A DNA stretch of 26,070 nucleotides from Pseudomonadota bacterium. Its GTDB lineage: Bacteria; Myxococcota_A; Polyangia; Polyangiales; Polyangiaceae. Both the position numbers and the translations under genes were made by a program. The DNA lies in assembly GCA_023432025.1 (NCBI GenBank), contig JAEYVE010000081.1, positions 1 to 26,070 on the forward strand, given 5' to 3'. Below, piece by piece: positions 1 through 7,244 of this stretch (the stretch's first letter is position 1; each line of letters starts with the position of its first letter). The notes beneath the pieces are model-generated. The model was not told the DNA's origin. It saw nothing but the letters and a program-made list of their open reading frames with translations, and did no database searches.

Positions 1-440
1 GCTTCGCTGACCGCGTGTTCGGCGCTCTGGAGGGCCTCGCTGCCCGGCAAGAGCGGCAACCCGAAGCGCTTGGCGGCCTCACGGGCCGTGAGCTTGTCGC
101 CCCAGAGCCTCATCGCGTCCGAAGACGGACCGATGAAGCCGATGCCACACTTCTCCACGACCTGCGCGAAATGAGCGTTCTCCGAGAGAAAGCCGTAGCC
201 GGGGTGAATGGCGTCTGCGGCCGTCACCTCGGCCGCGCTGATGAGGGCCGGGATGTGCAGGTAGCTCTGCGCGGCGGGCGCGGGCCCGATGCAAATGGCC
301 TGATCGGCGAAGCGCACGTGCAGGGCGCCTGCGTCCGCTTCGGAGTGAACGGCGACCGTCTTGATGCCGAGCTCGCGACAGGCGCGGATCACGCGGATTG
401 CGATTTCGCCGCGATTGGCGATGAGGACTTTCTTGAACAT
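1..440 (-). CDS. accC: Biotin carboxylase subunit of acetyl-CoA carboxylase, 5' part (partial)
   Basis: AccC carries out the ATP-dependent carboxylation of biotin on AccB, the first half of the acetyl-CoA carboxylase reaction that makes malonyl-CoA for fatty-acid synthesis in the cytoplasm. The frame starts at ATG 440 with MFKKVLIANRGEIAIRVIRA, the hallmark N-terminus of biotin carboxylases, and continues with HPGYGFLSEN and FIGPS, typical of the biotin-carboxylase N-terminal domain. The frame stays open to the left edge, so about 146 residues are visible of a usual length near 450, and the ATP-grasp and C-terminal domains are outside the window. It lies 54 bp downstream of accB on the same strand, the usual accBC order. 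A stem-loop lies between the two genes. The family call is firm; only completeness is unknown. Confidence 0.96.
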   Translation of the reverse strand, partial: MFKKVLIANRGEIAIRVIRACRELGIKTVAVHSEADAGALHVRFADQAICIGPAPAAQSYLHIPALISAAEVTAADAIHPGYGFLSENAHFAQVVEKCGIGFIGPSSDAMRLWGDKLTAREAAKRFGLPLLPGSEALQSAEHAVSE

Positions 441-451
441 GGCGCTCACAA

Positions 452-484
452 AACGCCAACACACCCCGAGGGTGTGCCGGCGTT
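452..484 (-). other. Intercistronic stem-loop between accB and accC
   Basis: An inverted repeat fills the short gap between accB and accC. The inner arms 460-466 and 470-476 are a perfect 7-bp match around a 3-nt loop. The outer arms 452-457 and 479-484 are a perfect 6-bp match, and a 2x2 internal loop separates the two helices. Read on the minus strand, the stem is followed by TTTTG, a short T run, so it could act as a weak terminator or an mRNA-processing or stability element that reduces accC relative to accB. The structure is visible; the role is inferred. Confidence 0.55.
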
Positions 485-494
485 CCCTGGAAAA

Positions 495-947
<453 letters not shown>

Positions 948-1035
948 CGTGTTTTCTTTCGGCGGAGCGTCCAGCCGTACGGCACGAGAAGCTCGTCCAG
1001 TGGGCCAGCGGAGCCTCGGGCGAGAGGACCTGGGT

Positions 1036-1047
1036 CCCCGGCCGGGG
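1036..1047. other. GC-only palindrome in the aroQ-accB gap
   Basis: CCCCGGCCGGGG is a perfect 12-bp palindrome inside the 193-bp gap between aroQ and accB. It sits in a longer self-complementary stretch of G and C runs (about 1032-1052). It could fold in the aroQ-accB transcript. No T-run follows it on the minus strand, so a simple intrinsic terminator is not supported. It may equally be a by-product of base composition. Confidence 0.3.
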
Positions 1048-1140
1048 GGCCCCGAAGGCAGCGCGAAGCTAGCTCAGAGCCGCGATCAGGTAAACGCCGG
1101 TTGGGGGGACGCCCCGCCCCTGAAGCTCGGCTTCGCGTCT

Positions 1141-1629
1141 TTACGCTGGCGAGAGCGAGTCCAGGAGGCCGTCCAGCGCCAAAGTGTAGGAGCGCGCACC
1201 GAAGCCGGCGACGCGACCCAAGCACGCCGGGGCAACCTTGGAGTCCCGGCGAAACTCCTCGCGCGCGTCCGGGTTGGAGATGTGCACCTCCACGACCGGA
1301 AGACCCGCGCCGCGGATGGCGTCGTACAGCGCGTACGAGGTGTGCGTGTACGCGCCCGGGTTGATCAAAATGCCGACGAACCCCTCGTCGGAGGCCGCGC
1401 CGATCCAATCGATCAAGAAACCTTCGTGATTGCTCTGACGACAGTCGACTTCCGCGCCGCGGTCCCCCGCGCGCCGCGCGAGCATGTCGTGAATGTCCGC
1501 GAGAGTTCGTGAGCCGTAGATGTGGGGCTCACGCTTGCCCAGACGATGAAGGTTCGGACCGCTCAGCACCAAGACACGCGGCTTTGCGCCCTCTCGGGGA
1601 GCCACGTTTCGCGCCTCCGTGCTCGCCAT
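1141..1629 (-). CDS. aroQ: 3-dehydroquinate dehydratase, type II
   Basis: This enzyme removes water from 3-dehydroquinate to give 3-dehydroshikimate in the shikimate (aromatic amino acid) pathway. The 162 residues include nearly the whole set of type II dehydroquinase motifs: GPNLHRLGKREPHIYG (essential Arg33 and Tyr38), QSNHEGFLIDWI, NPGAYTHTS (Asn90, His96) and EVHISN followed by REEFR (His116). Length is slightly above the usual 140-150 because of a short N-terminal extension (residues 1-17). The family usually has Asn where His28 stands in GPNLH. The ATG at 1629 begins 2 bp after the stop of the upstream roadblock gene, which suggests translational coupling. Downstream come accB and accC, a common aroQ-acc neighbourhood. 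Confidence 0.96.
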   Translation of the reverse strand: MASTEARNVAPREGAKPRVLVLSGPNLHRLGKREPHIYGSRTLADIHDMLARRAGDRGAEVDCRQSNHEGFLIDWIGAASDEGFVGILINPGAYTHTSYALYDAIRGAGLPVVEVHISNPDAREEFRRDSKVAPACLGRVAGFGARSYTLALDGLLDSLSPA

Positions 1630-1631
1630 GC

Positions 1632-1991
1632 TCAGGACAACTGCTCGCGGAAGGTGGGCTCGAGAAGCCGAAGCAAGTAACGCCCTTTGCCGAAATTGGC
1701 GTCGGGGGAAAGCGTCATGGCCACGAAATAATTTTCGTTGATCACTCGGATCAAGGTCACCATGCGATCGCTCTTGAAGGCCACCTCGCGCGTATCGCCT
1801 GCTTCGAGCATTTCGGTAGCGCGCTGGATTTGCTTGACCAGCACGCTCACCTCCGCGCCCACCACCTCGATGTCGAACGGGGACTCCTGGCTCACGTACG
1901 TTTCGACTGGGATCCCCTCGAAATCCATGAGGAGACCGGCGTAGCCACCTTGCGTGCCATCGACCGCCCCCTGGAGCGCTTCTTTGAACAT
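1632..1991 (-). CDS. Roadblock/LC7-domain protein (MglB-like fold), 119 aa
   Basis: This is a short single-domain protein starting MFKEALQGAVDG. It has the pattern of roadblock/LC7 proteins: an N-terminal helix, a strand with GLLMDFEGIPVETYV, a central helix (EVSVLVKQIQRATEML), strands with REVAFKSDRMVTLIRVIN and YFVAMTL, and a final helix (GRYLLRLLEPTFREQL). Such proteins usually dimerise and bind or regulate small Ras-like GTPases; MglB with MglA in Myxococcus polarity is the known example. No GTPase gene is next to it here, so the partner is unknown. The start was set at ATG 1991, where the domain begins. An in-frame GTG at 2048 would add 19 residues, and neither start has a strong Shine-Dalgarno. 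It is tightly linked to aroQ (2-bp gap). Confidence 0.78.
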   Translation of the reverse strand: MFKEALQGAVDGTQGGYAGLLMDFEGIPVETYVSQESPFDIEVVGAEVSVLVKQIQRATEMLEAGDTREVAFKSDRMVTLIRVINENYFVAMTLSPDANFGKGRYLLRLLEPTFREQLS

Positions 1992-2149
1992 GGCCGGAAG
2001 AATAGGCGAAAAGGCGGCCCTACGTGAACTTCCGGCCAAGTCACCCACCTACATTTACCTACTAAAGCTTCAATAATCGAGAGGGCGGCCCTTGCATCCT
2101 GCCCCCCGCGGGGCGAATGGCGTCAAGGAGGTCTGCCCTGCGTCCAGCC

Positions 2150-2179
2150 TTGACCCACTTGGCGGGCTGCGGCTACCTT
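2150..2179 (+). promoter_or_regulatory. Possible sigma-70-type promoter for the aconitase-like gene
   Basis: TTGACC (2150-2155) and TACCTT (2174-2179) are separated by 18 bp in the divergent intergenic region. They are oriented toward the plus-strand gene that starts at 2379. If used, transcription would begin near 2186 and leave a leader of about 190 nt. This is a motif match only. The A/T-rich patch at 2050-2085 could instead hold the promoter of the minus-strand roadblock gene. Confidence 0.3.
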
Positions 2180-2217
2180 GCGGTCCGTTGGGGAGTCACT
2201 TGCGATCCTGCTCCGAG

Positions 2218-2240
2218 GCACGCGCGATTCATTCGCGTGC
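2218..2240 (+). other. Stem-loop in the leader of the aconitase-like gene
   Basis: GCACGCG (2218-2224) and CGCGTGC (2234-2240) form a perfect 7-bp inverted repeat around a 9-nt loop. It lies in the approximately 390-bp region between the divergent genes starting at 1991 and 2379, which holds no convincing gene. It could be a leader hairpin or an operator. I do not recognise a riboswitch class. Confidence 0.3.
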
Positions 2241-2378
2241 GCGACGCGGACGGCTCGCAGGTGGACGGGCAGTCGTTGAATGCCCGGCTAACTGCGACTC
2301 CCGTGACGCCCCGATGGGGCCCGAACGAGGACAGCGGTAGGCATCATGCGCGCGCGCGCGGGGGATCCGCCCCGCACA

Positions 2379-4145
2379 ATGACTCAGAAGATTCTCGCGG
2401 GTCGCACCGATGAGGCTTCGCTCTCGGCAGAGCTCGTGCAGGTGAAGGTGGACCAGGTCGTCCTCGCCCGCGAGCCGAACCGGGTCTTGGGTAGGGCCGT
2501 CGAGCTCGGTCTCCGCAAGGTGGCCGTAGAAGTCGCCGTCGCCTACCCGAGGCGGTGTGTGAGCTGGCATGGAGAGGGGGAAGCCGCGCTCCGCGCCCCC
2601 GACGCCGTGCCCCACCAAGCGCTCGACGTCGGCGTGCTGGTGGCACGCCCCGGCATCGGTTTCGCGCCGACGGTCCACCTCGAGCGGTTCGGCAGCCCCG
2701 CGCGCCTGGTTCTGACGGATGAGCCACGCATGTCGGCGGTCGGCGGTGCCGGCATGCTGACGCTGCCGGCGTCCGCCTCCCAACTCGCAGAAGCGCTACG
2801 TACCGGCTCCACGTGGGTACGCCCAGCGCGCAGCGTGCAGGTGCTGTTGTCCGGTCGCACTCGCCCGTTCGTGTGCGTGCGGGACGTCGCGCTGGAGCTC
2901 TTGCGGAGAGGTATTTCCGAGCTCGTCGCGCGCATCGACGCAGAGCACCGCGCTCCCGTCGTTTTGGAGTTCGCGGGACCGAGCGCGCGGCTCTTGTCGG
3001 TCGCCGATCGCGCCGTGCTCTGCGCCATGGCGCCGCGGCTGGGCGCCGCCGGCGCCATCTTCCTGAGCGACGAAAAGACCGAAGTGTACCTCCGCGACCA
3101 ACGTCGCTCGAAGGCTCACCGCGGGCTCACGCCGGACGCAGGTGCCCCGTGCGACGAAGTGATCACCATCGATCTGGCCGCCGTGGATCCGCTGCTCATG
3201 GACGAAACGGGTAAGGTGCGCCAAGTCCGAGAATTCGCGGGCAAGCGTGTGGCGCAAGCCCTCATCGGCGGAGACTCCGGCGTGTCGCTCCGTGATTTGC
3301 TCGCGGCGGCAGCCCTCCTGAAAAGCAAACGCGTACCCGCGCAGCTGGATTTTCTACTTGCCCCTCCCTCGCGCCAAACGCTCGAGGTGCTCGCGCGCGC
3401 CGGCGCGCTCGTCGACTTGATCGCGACGGGCGCCCGTATCGTCGAGCCGGACCATCGGGTGCTCACCGGCGAGCTCTACCCGTCGCCGGGCGACGGCGAG
3501 TCGCTGCGTACGTGTGACCCGGAACCCACGAACGGCAACGGCTCGACGGGCATCATCGCCTCTGCCGAAACGTTGGCCTACGCGGTGGCGACCGGAGAAA
3601 TCGGCGACCCGCGCTCGTTCAAGCGCCCGGTGCGCGTCACGGTTCCTCGCAATCTGCCCACGGACGACGTGCTCTTGGTCCGCAAAGGTCGCAGCAAGGC
3701 GAGCGGCAAGAAAAAGAGCGACGGACCGAGCGCCGAACACTTCGACGACGCCGGCGCGCCGCCCAGCTGGGAGCAACCCACCAGCTTGCCTTTGGTCGCA
3801 AAACGACAGCCACCGAGCGAGCCTTCGGCGCTCTTGGCGACCACGCTCGAGGACGTCCGCTGGGCCGCGCACGAAGCCGGCAGCGGCTCGCGCTTCCGCG
3901 CCATCATCGCGCCTCACATTCCCGCAGCCACCGTCTCCATGTTGGCGGGGCTGGGGGTCCTGGCGCTCCAAGCCGACGAAGCTGCGTTGACGGAGCTCGG
4001 CTCCCAGGAGCGCATCACCATCCCGGAACCCAGCGGGTGGACGAACGGGGAAATCGAGCTTTCCGGCGGTCGCGCCCCGGTGCGCGTGGTTTGGCTCGCG
4101 GTGGGCGCCGAGCGAAAGTGGACCGCAACCGGCGTACTTTCCTGA
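2379..4145 (+). CDS. Aconitase-superfamily protein lacking the Fe-S ligands (probable pseudoenzyme)
   Basis: The 588-residue protein follows the aconitase/isopropylmalate-dehydratase plan. The N-terminus MTQKILAG..LVQVKVDQVV fits the family start. VVLEFAGPSARLLSVADRAVLCAMAPRLGAAG (residues 194-225) matches the region usually reading EFxGxAIxxLSMExRMTxCNMAIExGA. Residues 287-413 align with the C-terminal part of LeuC, and RFRAIIAPHIPAATVSMLAG (505-524) resembles the LeuD/swivel core. However, the ligand motif SCTN is replaced by GGDSG (298-302), the GCGPC region by IVEPDHRVLTGE (354-365), and the CGDSHT region by LTDEPR (112-117). All three cluster cysteines are therefore missing, and hydratase activity is not expected. 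The linker 437-480 is Lys/Pro-rich. An ATG at 2346 would add 11 residues; 2379 was preferred because family similarity begins there. The role is unknown. Confidence 0.72.
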   Translation: MTQKILAGRTDEASLSAELVQVKVDQVVLAREPNRVLGRAVELGLRKVAVEVAVAYPRRCVSWHGEGEAALRAPDAVPHQALDVGVLVARPGIGFAPTVHLERFGSPARLVLTDEPRMSAVGGAGMLTLPASASQLAEALRTGSTWVRPARSVQVLLSGRTRPFVCVRDVALELLRRGISELVARIDAEHRAPVVLEFAGPSARLLSVADRAVLCAMAPRLGAAGAIFLSDEKTEVYLRDQRRSKAHRGLTPDAGAPCDEVITIDLAAVDPLLMDETGKVRQVREFAGKRVAQALIGGDSGVSLRDLLAAAALLKSKRVPAQLDFLLAPPSRQTLEVLARAGALVDLIATGARIVEPDHRVLTGELYPSPGDGESLRTCDPEPTNGNGSTGIIASAETLAYAVATGEIGDPRSFKRPVRVTVPRNLPTDDVLLVRKGRSKASGKKKSDGPSAEHFDDAGAPPSWEQPTSLPLVAKRQPPSEPSALLATTLEDVRWAAHEAGSGSRFRAIIAPHIPAATVSMLAGLGVLALQADEAALTELGSQERITIPEPSGWTNGEIELSGGRAPVRVVWLAVGAERKWTATGVLS

Positions 4146-4192
4146 TTATTTCGGATCGCCACGGCGCGAAAGAGCCTGGCCCACCACGCCCA

Positions 4193-4211
4193 GACCGGTG
4201 ACGCGCCGGTC
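4193..4211 (+). other. Inverted repeat downstream of the aconitase-like gene
   Basis: GACCGG (4193-4198) and CCGGTC (4206-4211) form a 6-bp stem with a 7-nt loop, 48 bp after the stop of the aconitase-like gene. No T-run follows, so at most it is a weak or Rho-assisted transcription end or an mRNA stability hairpin. Confidence 0.25.
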
Positions 4212-4246
4212 GGCGCACCGGAGCGACGCGCGCCCGGGCGATTCCT

Positions 4247-4258
4247 CGTTCGCGAACG
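4247..4258. promoter_or_regulatory. Perfect palindrome upstream of the outer-membrane-protein gene (possible operator)
   Basis: CGTTCGCGAACG is a 12-bp perfect palindrome 26 bp before the start codon at 4285. Its position fits an operator or a hairpin in the leader. There is no evidence for a particular regulator. Confidence 0.25.
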
Positions 4259-4284
4259 ACGCGCGTTGATCTAGCGTCCGCGCG

Positions 4285-5079
4285 ATGGCGCTCACATTGG
4301 CTCGCTTCGTCGCTTCTGGCCCGCTCGCCGCGTGCGTGCTCGCGTTCACCTTGCTTCCACGCAGCGCGCACGCGCAAGAAGTCGAGCTCGAGGAAGAGTC
4401 TTCTTCCGCGACGCCCCACGAATCGGAAGAAGACTCCGTGGCGTCGAACGCTCCGCGTGAAACGGAAGGCTCGAGCTCCGAAGACGGCGACCGCAAGGCC
4501 GCCTCGAGCGCTCGAGACTTCGGTCACTTCGGGCAGTTCGGACTTCGCGTCGGTATCGTCGGCGGCTACCGCATGATCTTCCGCTACGACGACTCCCCGC
4601 TTTGCAGACAGCCCGATCCGGCCAAAGGCGGCTACAAGGAGCAGCAACAATTCTGCGGCCACGGCGCGCCTCTGGCTCTGGACGTTGCCCTGAGCTTTGC
4701 GCCGCTCGATTCCGTGGAGCTCTTCGGCTGGGGCCGCTTCGGTTTGTCGGGAGAAGAGCAGACGGACACGGAAGCCGTGAAAGCTTTCGGCGTGGGCCTT
4801 CGGCTCTACTCGATGAGTACCTCCAAGCTGAAGATTTTCGTGCAGCCCGCGGCGGCCATGTCCTTCGAAGGCGGAGGCACGAACCCGCTCTGGCAGAACT
4901 ACTTGGGCTTTCAGCCGAGCTACGACGCCGATCTCTTGTTTCAGCTCTCGGTGGGGCCTCAGTACGACTTCAACCGTTACTTCGGCCTCTACGCGAGCGC
5001 GGGCGTCACCGTCGGCGTGCTGCGCGCCATGTCGGCTTCACTCGAAGGGACGCTCGGCGTCCAAGGACGTTTGCCATGA
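4285..5079 (+). CDS. Exported probable outer-membrane beta-barrel protein
   Basis: The 264-residue protein begins with a clear signal peptide: a hydrophobic stretch at about residues 8-24 and a likely cleavage after AHA at 28-30, giving a mature start QEVELEE. Residues 31-76 are strongly acidic and Ser/Glu-rich, so probably disordered. From about residue 80 it shows alternating amphipathic strands rich in Gly and aromatics (LRVGIVGGYRMIFRYD, VELFGWGRFGL, FGVGLRLYSM, LLFQLSVGPQYDF, YFGLYASAGVTVGV), which fits an 8-stranded-type barrel. Two cysteines (C107, C124) could form a loop disulfide. It does not end in the classic terminal Phe. I cannot name a family. Its stop overlaps the start of the next gene by 4 bp (ATGA), so the two are probably co-translated. 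Confidence 0.8.
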   Translation: MALTLARFVASGPLAACVLAFTLLPRSAHAQEVELEEESSSATPHESEEDSVASNAPRETEGSSSEDGDRKAASSARDFGHFGQFGLRVGIVGGYRMIFRYDDSPLCRQPDPAKGGYKEQQQFCGHGAPLALDVALSFAPLDSVELFGWGRFGLSGEEQTDTEAVKAFGVGLRLYSMSTSKLKIFVQPAAAMSFEGGGTNPLWQNYLGFQPSYDADLLFQLSVGPQYDFNRYFGLYASAGVTVGVLRAMSASLEGTLGVQGRLP

Positions 5080-5540
5080 GACCCTTCCGCGTACTGGGCC
5101 TTCAACAAATTGCCCTCGGCGCGCGCGACAAGCGCAGCTTTTTCCCACTTTGGCTCGACCTCTTGGGCGTCGAGCGCGTCGGCTCGTTCCGCAGCGAAAA
5201 AGAGAACGTCGACGAAGAGATTCTACGCGTCGGTGAGGGCCGCGCCGCCGTGGAAATCGATCTCATGGAGCCCATCGACGAAAACCGAAAGCCGCGCCCG
5301 GACACGCCCGCGCTCAATCACGTCGGGCTGTGGGTGGATGATCTCGCAGCGGCGTACGCGTGGCTCGGCTCGCGTGGAGTTCACTTTACGCCCGGCGGCA
5401 TCCGCCGCGGCGCAGCGGGGCACGACGTGTGCTTCATTCATCCGCGGCCCGGGCCCGAGCACCCAGTGTGCGGAGAAGGCGTGCTCATCGAGCTCGTCCA
5501 AGCACCGGCGTCGTTTCTCGAGCCCGCGCCGAACGTCTGA
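5076..5540 (+). CDS. VOC-superfamily (glyoxalase/methylmalonyl-CoA epimerase-like) protein
   Basis: The 154-residue protein has the two-module vicinal-oxygen-chelate layout. The first module is LQQIALGARDKRSFFPLWLD then LLGVE; the second is NHVGLWVDDLAAAYAWLGSRG, ending GVLIELVQAP. The arrangement and the EIDLMEP strand resemble methylmalonyl-CoA epimerases, which use His/Gln/His/Glu metal ligands. Here the first ligand position, normally His in a DHIG-type motif, is Gln11, while His82 and Glu139 are present. Metal binding may be altered, and the substrate is not known. The start ATG 5076 overlaps the stop of the upstream exported-protein gene; a longer open frame reaching back to 4602 is out of frame with that gene and is rejected. 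It converges with the minus-strand gene ending at 5619. Confidence 0.85.
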   Translation: MRPFRVLGLQQIALGARDKRSFFPLWLDLLGVERVGSFRSEKENVDEEILRVGEGRAAVEIDLMEPIDENRKPRPDTPALNHVGLWVDDLAAAYAWLGSRGVHFTPGGIRRGAAGHDVCFIHPRPGPEHPVCGEGVLIELVQAPASFLEPAPNV

Positions 5541-5618
5541 AGCGCCGCCCGCGACTCGCTTCTGCTCCGTTCGTTCGGGCCTCGCGACTCGGTCCCGACG
5601 CGGGCGTCCCGGCGCGCC

Positions 5619-7235
5619 TCAGGGGCTCGTGCGCTTGCGGCGGACGATGAGCTCTTCGAGCGCACGCGCAGCAGCTTGCGACAAACGGCGCCCCAAGCGC
5701 CGCATTTCTTCTTCGTCCACTCCCGTCGGCACGAGGAGAACCAGCGCCGCGCGCCCGCGCACCTTCACGGCCACGCCAAAAACGACCGTACCCGGCTCGA
5801 TCCAGGCGAACAACGGTTCGTGCGCCGGCGCGCCGAAGAGCGGACCGTAGTACTCGTCCTGCTCGGCCGTGACGCGCATCACGCTCGCGGCATCGCGCGG
5901 CAGAGTGAGCTCGGGGCGCGACTCCTCGGCGCCCAACGCACGGAGAACGAATTGGTCCGGGCGCACCCCGAACACCAAGGCAGCCGGACCTCCCCCCAAA
6001 GCCAGCGCACGCGCGATTTCGTCGGGGTTCTCTGCCGCCGCGAGGCGCACTTCGACCTCTTCGATGCGCATGCGCGGAATTTCGCGACGCGTGGACGATA
6101 CCGTCGGCGGCGGCGTCTTCCTCGCCAAGGGCACTTTGGGGACGAACGCTTTGACGGCCTGCAGCGGAGCTCGGCTCGCTCTGGGAGCACGCTCCACGAC
6201 GGGCTTTTCCTCCGGCGGTTGGCCTGGCTCATGGACCGTGGCTTCGAGCGTCGACGGCGCGAGCGGCGCTCGCGGAATGCTCGGGCGGACCGCTTCGGGC
6301 TGAGCTTTCTCCACCGACGGCTCGGGAGTTGGCTGCGCAGCCGGCGACGCGGGGGCGGAGCTGTCGGCAGCAGCCGCAGGTGGCTCGTTGGCGTCGGGCG
6401 GCGCAGGCGCTCTCGACTTCGTGAGCGGCACCGGGGCCTCCGGAACCGTCTCTTTGCCGACCCTCGATTCGTGGTGCAAGTCCGGCGCTTGCCGGAGCCC
6501 TCGCTCGGTCGGCACACGATTCGCCTGGGGGGCGTCGACGTGGGAAGGCTCAGACGTAGCCACGCGCGTCCCCGAGCCACGGGGACTCGGCGGCACAGCG
6601 CTGCGCACGGGAACCGACGCGATGCCGCGCCCCGACGGCGGAGCCGACGAAGGGCCCGACGCGTCGTAGACTCCATCCGTCGACTCATTCGTGCCCAGGC
6701 CTGGTGACGTGGACACGCGAGGGCGCGGTTGCCCCGAGCTCTTGCGGACGAGCGGGATGGGACGCTCACTCTGCGACGGGTGCGCGGCCACTCTCACCAG
6801 CGCGCGCTCGGAGGACCTTTCGTAGGTCCGCACGCCGGCTGCGGCCAAGACCTGCGCCAGGGGGGCCGCAAAGACGATCACCGTTCGCCCCAGGTGCGCT
6901 ACGAACTCCCGCGTGACGTGCGGATCCGCCGCGTCCGCGGCCACGACCTCCACCTCGCCATCGGCGGCTTCGCGGATTGGAAAAGCCAACAGCCGCTCGC
7001 ACATGCCCGGCGGCAGCTCGCTCATCAGCCCGCGATCGGGAACCCATCCTTCCGGCGCTTGGTGCTGCCCACTTCGCACGAGCTGATCCAGAGCTCGGCC
7101 GAGATCGGGGCGCGCTTCGACGAGGGTCTGAAGCAGGGGCGTGGCCCGACGCAGACTCTCGAAGAGCGCCCGATGCAGCAGGTCCCGGGGGACGACGCCG
7201 TGAGCCAGAATTCTACGCGCGAGCGAGACCGACAC
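5619..7235 (-). CDS. GspE N-domain-like protein with C-terminal GAF-like region, no ATPase
   Basis: The 538-residue protein has three parts. Residues 1-145 resemble the N-terminal (MshEN/T2SSE_N-type) domain of secretion ATPases: ILAHGVVPRDLLHRALFES parallels ILVRQGVVDGTLLETLYEQ of GspE in this same window, followed by a second module (ERLLAFPIREAADGEVEVVA). Residues about 150-375 are Pro/Ala/Ser-rich and probably disordered. Residues about 385-530 form a compact alpha/beta domain of GAF-like character (LVFGVRPDQFVLRALG, LFAWIEPGTVVFGVAVKV, RAALVLLVPTGV). There is no Walker A motif and no membrane segment, so it is probably a cytoplasmic sensor or adaptor; MshEN domains of this kind can bind cyclic-di-GMP. 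The GTG start at 7235 is preceded by GAGAG, and the gene lies 9 bp after the FtsB-like gene, so the two are probably an operon. Confidence 0.72.
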   Translation of the reverse strand: MSVSLARRILAHGVVPRDLLHRALFESLRRATPLLQTLVEARPDLGRALDQLVRSGQHQAPEGWVPDRGLMSELPPGMCERLLAFPIREAADGEVEVVAADAADPHVTREFVAHLGRTVIVFAAPLAQVLAAAGVRTYERSSERALVRVAAHPSQSERPIPLVRKSSGQPRPRVSTSPGLGTNESTDGVYDASGPSSAPPSGRGIASVPVRSAVPPSPRGSGTRVATSEPSHVDAPQANRVPTERGLRQAPDLHHESRVGKETVPEAPVPLTKSRAPAPPDANEPPAAAADSSAPASPAAQPTPEPSVEKAQPEAVRPSIPRAPLAPSTLEATVHEPGQPPEEKPVVERAPRASRAPLQAVKAFVPKVPLARKTPPPTVSSTRREIPRMRIEEVEVRLAAAENPDEIARALALGGGPAALVFGVRPDQFVLRALGAEESRPELTLPRDAASVMRVTAEQDEYYGPLFGAPAHEPLFAWIEPGTVVFGVAVKVRGRAALVLLVPTGVDEEEMRRLGRRLSQAAARALEELIVRRKRTSP

Positions 7236-7244
7236 CCGGAACTC

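Noticed and set aside
2229..2783. Minus-strand frame of 184 residues over the start of the aconitase-like gene
   Set aside because: Shadow of the plus-strand gene, low complexity and no domain.
4602..5540. A 312-residue plus-strand frame that would extend the VOC protein upstream
   Set aside because: The upstream part is out of frame with, and overlaps, the exported-protein gene; the VOC domain starts at the ATG at 5076, which has the ATGA overlap.
5541..5618. Possible terminator between the converging VOC and GspE-N-like genes
   Set aside because: The arms 5547-5553 and 5599-5605 pair, but the loop is about 45 nt and no T-run follows on either strand, so the evidence is too weak to call.
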